A DNA stretch of 64,000 nucleotides from Acanthosoma haemorrhoidale (lineage: Eukaryota > Arthropoda > Insecta > Hemiptera > Acanthosomatidae), in NCBI GenBank assembly GCA_930367205.1, contig OV884015.1:80677341-80741340 (forward strand). Reading direction: 5' to 3'. The notes under the pieces were generated by a model that searched no databases, was not told where the DNA came from, and saw nothing but the letters and a program-made list of their open reading frames with translations. The position numbers and the translations under genes were made by a program. This document shows, in pieces, positions 1 to 7,690 of the stretch (positions within the stretch are counted from its first letter, which is position 1; the number at the start of each line of letters is the position of its first letter).

Positions 1-383
1 ATATACAGATAACATATGTTTGGGGATTAAGGCTGGGCACTAGCGGCGCCTGGACTTAACTTATAAAAAGGTAGATATAAGTACGATTTTGAGTTGAATT
101 AAGTTAAAGTGAAGAATTAAAGAATTATGTAGAGAAAGGATTATTATATAAGATTATATTATTTAATAAGAATTAACCTGGTAGATAAAACCGTATATAT
201 AAAAGTTAATGGCTTTCGAATTAAAAAAAAAAGGCAAAAAGGTACTAAGAAACAACACGCTTGAAAGTTAGAACTAGACTGTTTATTTCAAGCCTACAAT
301 CCTATATATTTACATTCGGGATGTTTACATCTAGAAGTCGGGGATTAAGATTGGATACTGATGCTGCCCGGAGCTTAACATAT
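1..383. other. AT-rich left flank of the provirus
   Basis: I see no gene here. Two similar short stretches occur about 316 bp apart (24-60 and 340-378): each starts GGGGATTAAG and ends CTTAAC, with a GC-richer middle. They look like a degenerate repeated unit. The last four bases (380-383, ATAT) are the left target-site duplication of the LTR element that follows. Confidence 0.5.
380..383 (+). repeat. Left target-site duplication (ATAT) of the provirus
   Basis: ATAT here matches ATAT at 7263-7266 directly after the 3' LTR. A 4-bp duplication is the known size for errantivirus integration. The assignment requires the LTR to end in T (601 and 7262), which also gives inverted AGTTA/TAACT termini. 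The right copy lies in a TA-rich run, so the match alone is weak evidence. Confidence 0.7.
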
Positions 384-441
384 AGTTATAGTGCACCCGT
401 GCTAACATTCTAAGAACTATGAATCACCCCTTTGCTGACTC

Positions 442-480
442 TTATTTAAACCCCGTGAGAATCAGAGAAGGAGGTCAGTC
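442..480 (+). promoter_or_regulatory. LTR core promoter: TATA box and TCAGTC initiator
   Basis: TATTTAAA at 443-450 lies 27-34 bases upstream of the A at 477 in TCAGTC (475-480), an arthropod initiator of the TCAGTY type. This spacing is what is expected of a TATA/initiator pair, so transcription probably starts at or near 477. The same pair is repeated in the 3' LTR at 7104-7141. Confidence 0.75.
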
Positions 481-555
481 TATTGTATCTCATTAGCCCG
501 TCACTATGCTAGATTAGATCTGTATATTACCATGTCATTTATGTTTGTTATTCAA

Positions 556-561
556 AATAAA
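556..561 (+). terminator. LTR polyadenylation signal AATAAA
   Basis: AATAAA is followed within about 20 bases by a GT-rich stretch (TGTGCTTTG). The copy in the 3' LTR (7217-7222) would terminate the proviral RNA. The 5' copy lies only about 80 bases after the predicted start and would need to be bypassed. Confidence 0.7.
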
Positions 562-600
562 TCTTTTTAAAAAGTCTTGTGTGCTTTGAAGATATTTAAC

Positions 601-619
601 TGGCGCCCGAACGTGGGAC
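601..619 (+). other. Primer-binding site, tRNA-Lys type
   Basis: TGGCGCCCGAACGTGGGAC follows the 5' LTR directly. It fits the complement of a lysine tRNA 3' end including CCA, the primer class used by gypsy-group elements. It marks the start of minus-strand DNA synthesis. Confidence 0.88.
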
Positions 620-917
620 TTGGGAGGAATTTTGAAGGTATTTAAAGTAACTTTGCGGAGCTTAGAATCGTGTGTAATACCGAAATCAAGCAGCATAACT
701 ACTTCTCTCCGTCTTGAGGAAGATTGCCACTGCGTATACAAGTATAGCAAGCATTCTCCACGACTACAGAGGTATCTTTCAACTTTCTGAAGATTTTCAA
801 ATCTTATCACCCGAGTTTCAAAACTATTTGTTGAGACTTCGCAGCACCAAGGAAGAAGATTTTTCCACTGAAGACAACATACTTGATGGTAATTATAAGT
901 AATTATAAGTTTATTGT
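620..917 (+). other. Provirus leader with a short upstream ORF
   Basis: This is the rest of a 441-nt leader between the predicted transcription start (477) and gag (918). A 62-codon ORF lies at 714-902; it resembles nothing I recognise and could be chance. Possible splice donors for an env message are AAG|GTATTT near 637 and GAG|GTATCT near 769. The sequence does not decide between them. An 11-bp unit (GTAATTATAAG) is repeated around 888-908. Confidence 0.45.
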
Positions 918-2102
918 ATGTCAAATTTACAGGATAGATTAAACCAATTAAGACAAGTATATACAACTTTTAATCTAGATAATATTGATCAATTACTATT
1001 AGAAAATACAAATTCAGAGATGGCTATGGAAATAAAAGATCATGATTTTAAATTAATTCCGGAATATGATGGTGATCCTTTACAATTAGTAGATTTTATT
1101 AGAAATACAAAATTTGTGTATGACTTATATTGTAAAGATGATAACCAATATAAAGATATAAACCATTCAAAATTAGTATTAACTTTATTAACTAAGCTAA
1201 AAGGAAAAGCAAAAATTGCAACCTATGATAAGGAATTCACTAGTGTGACAGAAATTTTAACATTCCTTAAACGTAAATATCAAGATACGCGAACGAGAGA
1301 GCAATTAATATCAGAAATACTCAATACTAAATCGTACCATAACGAAAACCCACATGATTACTTAGAAAGATTAGGTAAGAAAAGATGCGATTTATATGCT
1401 CGCGTGTATGCCGACTCGGAAATAGTGAATAAACAGTCGGAAATGGAAAGATACGACAAACAGATATCACATCACACCGTTCATAATTTACATCCCTCGC
1501 TTACTGATTTTATTTATCATATTAAATTCGAGACAATCGAAGATATTGACGAAATCTTAAGAAATAACGCTGCGCACATTGTGCATCGGGTGTACGGTCC
1601 GGGTAGTCGAAAAGACAAACACCACCAACCACACCAATCGAATTATAAAGGCAAAAATTTCGATCCAAATTACAAACATAAATATGAAAAACAATTTCAA
1701 AAACAACCTCATGAACAAAAACAAGATTATCAACATCAACAAAACCAAAATTATAAAAGTTATCAAAATGCACAACCAAATTATCACAGTTACCCAAATA
1801 ATCAACAAAATTATCAAAAACCTATTCATAATCAATCATGGGATCCAAAATCTCAACATAGATTCTTTAATAAACCTCCATCCGGAAATTGGAGAAATAA
1901 TCAACAAAAAGTAGATCCACCACAACAAAATGATTCAAATACGGTTTCGATGAGAACTGTTTCTAATCGCGTACATTACGCCGAGGATGAGAGAGATGAA
2001 CAAATTAGAATATTAACTGAAAGAGTAAAACAACTTGAAACTAATAAAGATAATTTTTTAGACCAAGGTCCGAACAAAGGAGAACCACCGGATCGAATGT
2101 AA
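918..2102 (+). CDS. gag: Gag structural polyprotein of the errantivirus-like element
   Basis: A 394-residue capsid-type protein that would assemble the intracellular particle and package genomic RNA. The N-terminal 240 residues are a helical capsid-like region of Ty3/gypsy character, including a LKGKAK and FLKRKYQDTRTREQL segment near residues 95-130. The region from about 245 to 340 is extremely rich in Gln, Asn, His, Lys and Tyr, and probably binds RNA. No CCHC zinc knuckle is present, as is common in errantivirus Gag. Residues 360-376 could form a short coiled coil (RDEQIRILTERVKQLE). The ATG at 918 is the first long-ORF start after the leader. The 3' end overlaps pol in the -1 register, with a slippery site at codons 380-381. 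Confidence 0.9.
   Translation: MSNLQDRLNQLRQVYTTFNLDNIDQLLLENTNSEMAMEIKDHDFKLIPEYDGDPLQLVDFIRNTKFVYDLYCKDDNQYKDINHSKLVLTLLTKLKGKAKIATYDKEFTSVTEILTFLKRKYQDTRTREQLISEILNTKSYHNENPHDYLERLGKKRCDLYARVYADSEIVNKQSEMERYDKQISHHTVHNLHPSLTDFIYHIKFETIEDIDEILRNNAAHIVHRVYGPGSRKDKHHQPHQSNYKGKNFDPNYKHKYEKQFQKQPHEQKQDYQHQQNQNYKSYQNAQPNYHSYPNNQQNYQKPIHNQSWDPKSQHRFFNKPPSGNWRNNQQKVDPPQQNDSNTVSMRTVSNRVHYAEDERDEQIRILTERVKQLETNKDNFLDQGPNKGEPPDRM
2054..2094 (+). promoter_or_regulatory. Programmed -1 ribosomal frameshift signal between gag and pol
   Basis: The heptamer TTTTTTA (2054-2060) sits in the correct zero-frame register (T TTT TTA), the X XXY YYZ slippery pattern best known from the HIV-1 gag-pol junction. 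A 6-nt spacer (2061-2066) leads to a possible hairpin pairing GGTCCG (2067-2072) with CGGATC (2089-2094), including one G-U pair, around a 16-nt loop. The pol frame is closed by TAA at 2051-2053 and opens exactly at the heptamer. It then overlaps gag to the gag stop at 2100-2102. Function is inferred from architecture. Confidence 0.8.
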
Positions 2103-4372
2103 TTAAAATAAGTGACGAAGTTAATTTTTTAAATAATTTACCACAGCTCTTGGATAAAGAAAATAATAAATGGTTAATTGACACAGGAGCAACAAAAAAT
2201 TATATTTGTCCCCAAGCAATTCCGAAAGATGCTAAAATAAACATAGAAAACTTCGCGATAAAAACCCCTACAGGACGAGCAGAAGGAACACAAAGTGTAA
2301 ACCTCAACCTGCAAAATCTGATAGGAATTAATCAAGAAGTAAAGTTCTTAGTTTATCCTATTAGTTCACGGTTTGATATTTTACTTGGGTACGAAACAAT
2401 GAAAATGTTAAAAACTAATATAAATTTAGAAGACATGGAAATAAAAATAATGGGAATAAAATACAAACTTGAAAGAGACGAAATGTTTCATATCGAAGAT
2501 ACTAATGAAATTAAAAATGTTATAAGACACGAACACATAAATTCGGAGATAACGAAAAAACTCACAAAAATATTAAGTGAAAACGGTGAAATATTAAAAA
2601 CAGAAAATGAAAAATTAAAACCGACTAAATTATTAAAACATAGAATAATAACTACGAATGAAAATCCGATTTATACACGAAATTATAGATATCCGGAACA
2701 ATTTAAAGAACAAATTAACGAAGAAGTTGGAAAATTATTAAAAAACGGAATAATTAGACCAAGTAAGTCGCCGTATAATTCCCCTTTGTGGATTGTTCCA
2801 AAAAAAATGGACGCATCGGGTATAAAAAAAGTTCGCATGGTAATCGATTATAGAAAATTAAATCAGGCTACCATAAAAGATAAATTCCCGTTACCCAATA
2901 TCGAAGATTTGCTGAATCGATTAAGAGGTGCAAAAATATTTTCGACTATTGATTTAACATCGGGATTTCATCAAATAGAAATGGATGAAGAATCTATTCC
3001 AAAAACAGCATTCTCTACTGAAAATGGTCATTACGAATTTGTTCGAATGCCATTCGGAATAAGTAATGGACCGCCGACTTTTCAGAGAGCAATGACAATG
3101 ATGATATCAAATATTCCTAATGCAATGGTTTACGTTGACGATATTATTATTTATTCAAAAAATGAAAACGAACATTTAAGAGATTTGGAAAAAGTTTTCA
3201 AAGCATTAAAAGAACATCAGTTATCAATTCAATTAGATAAAACTGAATTTTTCAAAAAAGAATTAAAATTTCTCGGCTATATTGTAACTGAAGAAGGTTT
3301 AAAAACAGATCCGAAAAAGATAGAAACTATAGTAAACTTTCCAGTACCTCATGACGAAAAGTCGACAAGACAGTTCTTAGTTATGACAGGATACTATAGG
3401 AAATTCATTAAAGGATATGCAAAAATAACTAAACCTATTTCAGATTCGATTAAAACAAAAATTTATAAAACCGAAGAGATAAAAAGGGCTTGTAAGACAT
3501 TAATAGATTTAATGGCAAATGCACCAATTTTAAAATACCCCGATTGGAATAAATCATTCATATTAACTACAGATGCTAGTAATAAAGCAATTGGAGCAGT
3601 ATTGTCCCAAAAAGACGATGATGATATTGAACATCCTGTAGCATTCGCTTCACGAGTACTACAAAATGCGGAAAATAATTATAGCACTATCGAAAAAGAA
3701 TTATTAGCAGTTGTATGGGCGACTCAACACTTTAAGCCTTACTTATACGGAACTAAATTTTTACTTCAAACCGATCATAAACCACTAACTTGGATATTTT
3801 CTATGAAGAACGGTAACACCCGAATCATGAAATGGATTTGGAAGTTGCAGGAGTTCGAATTTGACATAAAACATGTTAATGGTAAAACAAATTATGTAGC
3901 AGATGCTTTATCAAGAAATATAAATGAAGTAAACCACACGGAACCAGAGGATATGGATATTGATGATGTAAATATTGATATTGATGTATTTATTGATGAC
4001 ATATTACAAAATCAAGAAGAAGCTGCTGAAAAAACAACAGAATATGAAGCAATTATGGAGGAATTAATAAATATTCCATCTACAGCGGAAAATGCAGAAA
4101 ATCAATCAGATCTAGAAACTATTCATTCACAAGAATCCAGCAATGAACAAACTTGGATATGTGAACCAGATAAATGTATAAATGTAGAAAAAAATCAAAT
4201 TATTATCATTAGAGGAAACAAAGAAGACATGAAGTTCTCTAAGCCATTTGGAAACAAGAGAAGATACGAACTCATCATTAACAGGAAAGATGACTTGCAA
4301 ACTCTACTCTACCAGATCGTAGAACCGGACAAGACTTACGGAATTTTCTGTTCACCGAACATAAAAACTTAA
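2060..4372 (+). CDS. pol: Pol, first part: protease, reverse transcriptase and RNase H
   Basis: Read by -1 frameshift from gag; no ATG is needed. The aspartic protease motif LIDTGAT is at 2174-2194. Reverse transcriptase blocks follow: VRMVIDYRKLN, FSTIDLTSGFHQIEM, the palm motif YVDD at 3131-3142, and LKFLGYIV. RNase H motifs are TTDAS near 3566, a YSTIEKELLAV block near 3680, TDHKPL near 3770 and the AADALSR-like end near 3900. A 150-residue acidic linker follows. The frame ends at TAA 4370-4372, but the same frame is open on the other side and encodes integrase. In intact relatives this is one continuous polyprotein. All catalytic motifs of protease, RT and RNase H are present. Confidence 0.92.
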   Translation, partial: RPRSEQRRTTGSNVIKISDEVNFLNNLPQLLDKENNKWLIDTGATKNYICPQAIPKDAKINIENFAIKTPTGRAEGTQSVNLNLQNLIGINQEVKFLVYPISSRFDILLGYETMKMLKTNINLEDMEIKIMGIKYKLERDEMFHIEDTNEIKNVIRHEHINSEITKKLTKILSENGEILKTENEKLKPTKLLKHRIITTNENPIYTRNYRYPEQFKEQINEEVGKLLKNGIIRPSKSPYNSPLWIVPKKMDASGIKKVRMVIDYRKLNQATIKDKFPLPNIEDLLNRLRGAKIFSTIDLTSGFHQIEMDEESIPKTAFSTENGHYEFVRMPFGISNGPPTFQRAMTMMISNIPNAMVYVDDIIIYSKNENEHLRDLEKVFKALKEHQLSIQLDKTEFFKKELKFLGYIVTEEGLKTDPKKIETIVNFPVPHDEKSTRQFLVMTGYYRKFIKGYAKITKPISDSIKTKIYKTEEIKRACKTLIDLMANAPILKYPDWNKSFILTTDASNKAIGAVLSQKDDDDIEHPVAFASRVLQNAENNYSTIEKELLAVVWATQHFKPYLYGTKFLLQTDHKPLTWIFSMKNGNTRIMKWIWKLQEFEFDIKHVNGKTNYVADALSRNINEVNHTEPEDMDIDDVNIDIDVFIDDILQNQEEAAEKTTEYEAIMEELINIPSTAENAENQSDLETIHSQESSNEQTWICEPDKCINVEKNQIIIIRGNKEDMKFSKPFGNKRRYELIINRKDDLQTLLYQIVEPDKTYGIFCSPNIKT

Positions 4373-5554
4373 AAAAAAACTTACGATGAATACTTTAAAG
4401 AGATTCAAAATATAATAGAAAACGAATTCCCTTCTGTAAGAATAAAACGTTATTTTAACTTTATCAATGACGTAGAAAATGTAAATGAACAACGCGAAAC
4501 TATTGAAAACTATCATTTAGGAAAAACTAAACATCGTGGAATATTAGAAACTTTTGAAAAATTAAAAAAACAAGTTTATTTCCCCAATATGAAAGACAAA
4601 ATTACAGAATACATTAATAAATGTGAAATTTGTAAAAAATCAAAGTATGATAGAAAACCTATCAAAACTAAATTTCAACAAACCCCAACACCAGAAAAAC
4701 CTTTTCGAGAATTAATGATTGACATTTTGAAGTATGAAAGGAAAATAATATTTACTGCTGTTGATACTTTCTCAAAAAGATTGTTCGCACAAGTTATTCC
4801 AACACACAATGCAATCAATATTTGTGATTGTTTACAAAATTATTTATCTCATTATCCTACGCCAGTACAGATCTCATTAGATCAAGGCACAGAAATGAAA
4901 AACAATTTAGTTAAACAATTTTGTGACCACAATGATATTTTATTACATTATACATCCACTAATCACTCAAATTCTTTGGGATTATTAAATAGAGTTCATT
5001 TAACACTAAGCGAATTACTAAGACTTATCTCGCATGAGAGAAAATCTTATTCATTTGAACAAAAATTAAAACTTGCAATTATTGCGTACAATAATACCTT
5101 AAATAACAATCTAAAATTAACACCCAATGAAATCACTTTCGGATTTATAAAAGAAAATAACAACAACAAAAATATTAGTATAACAGAACTATACGTACAA
5201 AAGTATCATAAAGATTTACAACTTTTGCATGAATTAGCTCACACAAAAATTAATGAAGAAAAGATAAAGCGTACAGAAAAATTAAATAAAAATCGGGAAG
5301 ATCCACCTGAATTAATAAATCAAGAATTTATCAAAGATACTCAATCGAAGATTAAAAGTAGAGACAAATTCAGAAAAGTAAATGTGTTAATCCAAGGCGC
5401 TAGGCAATTAACAACACATGTTGATAACGTTAGGAGACCCAACAAACGTAAAAAGAGGAAACATTTTGTTTCAGATGAAGATTCACTACATGTCAATAAT
5501 TCTGATACTTCATCTTCAGAAGATTCTGACGATAAAAGTAGTAGATCTCACTAA
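4373..5554 (+). pseudogene. pol: Pol, second part: integrase, cut off by an in-frame stop and lacking the catalytic Glu
   Basis: This is in the same frame as the RT part, separated only by the TAA at 4370. An HHCC zinc-binding domain is visible: two His in YHLGKTKH (about 4520-4540) and CEIC at 4622-4633. The core has the first Asp (codon 4721, MIDIL) and second Asp (codon 4880, LDQGTE). Exactly 35 residues later, where DD35E integrases have Glu, the codon at 4988 is AAT, Asn (GLLNRVH). The C-terminus is basic then very Ser/Asp-rich (KRKKRKH... SSSEDSDD). Even with readthrough of the stop, strand transfer would be expected to fail. Frame and length are otherwise well kept. Confidence 0.85.
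5461..5474 (+). promoter_or_regulatory. Putative 3' splice acceptor for the env message
   Basis: A T-rich run ends in TTTCAG directly before the ATG at 5475. Errantivirus Env is made from a spliced subgenomic RNA, and an acceptor at this place would give env as the first ORF of that RNA. It lies inside the 3' end of pol, as expected. Predicted from sequence only. Confidence 0.6.
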
Positions 5555-6989
5555 CTCTCCAGGAATTCTCCATTATTCTGTAAATAATATTAGAGTAGTT
5601 AATCAATATTATGAAACTTATCATTTTTATAATTTAAGTTTATTAGAAGTAGAAATAATAAATATTGAAGATCATGTTACTAACTTTAGATCACATAAAA
5701 TGTATCATTTGCTAAAAGATTTAACAAACGAAGTTTTTGAACAATTTCAATTAATGCAACAAAGAGATATTAAAAATCGTCATAGACGAGGCTTGATAAA
5801 TGGTCTAGGTAATGTTATTAGTTGGATAACAGGTAATATGAATAATGACGACAAGGAATACTACGATAAAATAATTTCAAATGTAGAACAAAATAATTAT
5901 AAGATTGAACATAACATCGAAAATTCTGTCAATATTAATAAACGTCTGATTGAGGATTACCAGAATGAAATCAAAACAATTAATAAAAATTTCATAATTA
6001 ATAGACAAAATTTCGAATCGCTAGGACAAAATGAAAAAGCTTATGACTTATATATTCACATCATGCATTTATTAAATAAAATTAAAGATTTAACTTTATC
6101 TTTAGAATTTTGTAAGCTTGGCATTGTTCACACCAATTTAATGATTGATGTAATAAAAAATCTACCAAGTAACATAAAACTAATCTCAGATAATACTGAA
6201 ATTCTATGGACAAATAGTAAAATCTTTTGTTCAACTCATCACAATATAATCCATACTTTTATCAAATTACCAATTCATGATGAATCCTATAAAGGATATT
6301 TTGTGATATCAGTACCAAGAATTATAAACCAGACAATTTACGAAATTGATTTAAAAACTGATCTTTACTTACAAAAAGGAGCCACTCTCTATCAAGGAAG
6401 TTGTATTTTTATTGACAATTATTACTGTATAAATCTTAATAAAACAGAATCAAAATGTGTTTCATCTATTGTACATAACGGAAATTTAAAAGAATGTAAA
6501 CTAGTATTAAGTAATCAAAATAATATAAGATATTTAGATCATATTAAGCAATATATCACTGTAAATATTAAAAAAATAACAGATTGTCATAATAACACTG
6601 TATTTTTACCAAATGTAGGATTAATTAATATTAGTAAGGAGGATTGCTTTCCAGAATTTAATAAAATTTATACTCATGATTTTAACACTATTTTACAACC
6701 ATTTTATGAAAATGTAATATTAAATACAACTATGTTAGAAACAAATAATTATACTATACCAGAATTAGAAATATTGTCCTTTGTAGACAACGCTAATATT
6801 TATCATTATTCTTTTGTATTATGTATTATTCTAATCATTGTACTAATTAACATTTTTATTTATAAAAGAAATTGTAAAAAGATCCAAAATTCAAATTTAC
6901 CTTTAAATAATGTAAAGGTTTCAACAACACCTATTACTATTGATGATCATAAAGTAATTTTAAGTAAATTGTATAAATCAAGTTTTTAA
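5475..6989 (+). CDS. env: Envelope glycoprotein (errantivirus / baculovirus F-like)
   Basis: A 504-residue type I membrane protein if started at the ATG at 5475, in another frame overlapping the end of pol. This start follows the splice acceptor and gives a hydrophobic N-terminus resembling a signal peptide (MSIILILHL); the upstream ATG at 5418 does not. A furin-type site RHRR at 5778-5789 is followed by GLINGLGNVISWITGN, a fusion-peptide-like segment characteristic of errantivirus Env and baculovirus F proteins. A helical region rich in Asn and Lys follows, then several Cys. A transmembrane helix lies at about 6804-6863 (FVLCIILIIVLINIFIY), with a cytoplasmic tail of about 41 residues. No stop or frameshift is visible. 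Confidence 0.9.
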   Translation: MKIHYMSIILILHLQKILTIKVVDLTNSPGILHYSVNNIRVVNQYYETYHFYNLSLLEVEIINIEDHVTNFRSHKMYHLLKDLTNEVFEQFQLMQQRDIKNRHRRGLINGLGNVISWITGNMNNDDKEYYDKIISNVEQNNYKIEHNIENSVNINKRLIEDYQNEIKTINKNFIINRQNFESLGQNEKAYDLYIHIMHLLNKIKDLTLSLEFCKLGIVHTNLMIDVIKNLPSNIKLISDNTEILWTNSKIFCSTHHNIIHTFIKLPIHDESYKGYFVISVPRIINQTIYEIDLKTDLYLQKGATLYQGSCIFIDNYYCINLNKTESKCVSSIVHNGNLKECKLVLSNQNNIRYLDHIKQYITVNIKKITDCHNNTVFLPNVGLINISKEDCFPEFNKIYTHDFNTILQPFYENVILNTTMLETNNYTIPELEILSFVDNANIYHYSFVLCIILIIVLINIFIYKRNCKKIQNSNLPLNNVKVSTTPITIDDHKVILSKLYKSSF

Positions 6990-7044
6990 AATGTAAAAAT
7001 TAAATGTTTGTTTTGACCAGAGTTCAAAACTTAAGGCTGCGGGG
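6990..7044 (+). other. 3' untranslated stretch and polypurine-tract region
   Basis: Between the env stop and the 3' LTR. The bases directly before the LTR (GGCTGCGGGG) are purine-rich and would prime plus-strand synthesis, although the tract is short and interrupted by CT and C. Confidence 0.5.
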
Positions 7045-7262
7045 AGTTATAGTGCACCCGTGCTAACATTCTAAGAACTATGAATCACCCCTTTGCTGAC
7101 TCTTATTTAAACCCCGTGAGAATCAGAGAAGGAGGTCAGTCTATTGTATCTCATTAGCCCGTCACTATGCTAGATTAGATCTGTATATTACCATGTCATT
7201 TATGTTTGTTATTCAAAATAAATCTTTTTAAAAAGTCTTGTGTGCTTTGAAGATATTTAACT
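7045..7262 (+). repeat. 3' LTR
   Basis: Same sequence and length as the 5' LTR (offset 6661 throughout). It ends TTTAACT before the right target duplication ATAT (7263-7266). It supplies the poly(A) signal AATAAA at 7217-7222. Confidence 0.93.
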
Positions 7263-7465
7263 ATATATATATATAATAATGTATAAATGTAACTTAAAAT
7301 TAAATTAAATATATACAAGAATATAATAATGAGTTGTTTATGAATCCTGGTATTGCATGCTATGCATTTTAAGCAGTTATTGCTAGCATATCTATCTTTA
7401 TATAAATATATGTATATATTTATATTTATTAATTAATTAATAAATATAAATGTATAGAAATTTCT
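7263..7465. other. AT-rich flank, no gene seen
   Basis: Starts with the right ATAT duplication inside a TA run. The rest is low-complexity A/T sequence including TATTTATTAATTAATTAATA. I see no coding potential. Confidence 0.5.
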
Positions 7466-7690
7466 TTTGATGTAATCGGTGGTCGAATTAATGGTCAAAT
7501 TATGGTGTTTAGCGTGAAGTAATTACACCTCAACCTTAATTTTTCGATTCAATTCGGTTTAATTCTAGTAATCCGACCAGAACCACCACTGAAGCAAAAC
7601 AAATCCTTAGAGAAGCCGAGAATCGAACCTACGTCTTCGCAGTTAGAACCATCATGCTATCCTCAAAGGAATGGTCTCCCTCTGTAATTA
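7466..7690 (-). repeat. tRNA-derived SINE, minus strand
   Basis: On the minus strand an A-box-like TAGCATGATGG (complement of 7649-7659) is followed about 20 bases later by the B-box GGTTCGATTC (complement of 7620-7629). This is the spacing of an RNA polymerase III promoter inside a tRNA. The body continues left on the plus strand to about 7466 as non-tRNA sequence. No tRNA cloverleaf is fully preserved, so a SINE fits better than a functional tRNA gene. The outer limits are estimates. Confidence 0.6.

Larger units (their letters stand above)
384..601 (+). repeat. 5' LTR
   Basis: This is 217-218 bp from AGTTATAGTG to TTTAACT and appears identical to 7045-7262. Its last T is shared with the first base of the primer-binding site, as in gypsy-type elements. 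From the initiator and poly(A) signal, U3 is about 384-476, R about 477-580, and U5 the short remainder. The LTR is short for the group but has all expected signals. Confidence 0.93.
384..7262 (+). mobile_element. Errantivirus-like Ty3/gypsy LTR retrotransposon with env
   Basis: A complete 6.9-kb proviral element in the order 5' LTR, tRNA-Lys type primer-binding site, gag, pol (protease, reverse transcriptase, RNase H, integrase), env, 3' LTR. The ends form a short inverted repeat (AGTTA...TAACT), typical of the gypsy/errantivirus group. The flanks carry a 4-bp duplication ATAT at 380-383 and 7263-7266, in an alternating purine-pyrimidine target as this group prefers. The two LTRs look identical base for base, so the insertion is recent. 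Two defects are visible: one in-frame stop before the integrase and replacement of the integrase catalytic glutamate. Env appears intact. The copy therefore looks structurally complete but probably not self-sufficient for integration. Confidence 0.95.

Noticed and set aside
535..966. 143-codon minus-strand ORF across the 5' LTR and leader
   Set aside because: It overlaps the LTR, primer-binding site and gag start on the opposite strand and has no motif; a chance frame.
1522..1914. ORFs of 90-110 codons on both strands within gag
   Set aside because: They arise from the low-complexity AAT/CAA-rich C-terminal region of gag read in other frames.
7618..7680. Functional tRNA gene on the minus strand
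   Set aside because: A- and B-boxes are present but the arms do not form a full cloverleaf and the sequence continues into a non-tRNA body, so a SINE is the better reading.
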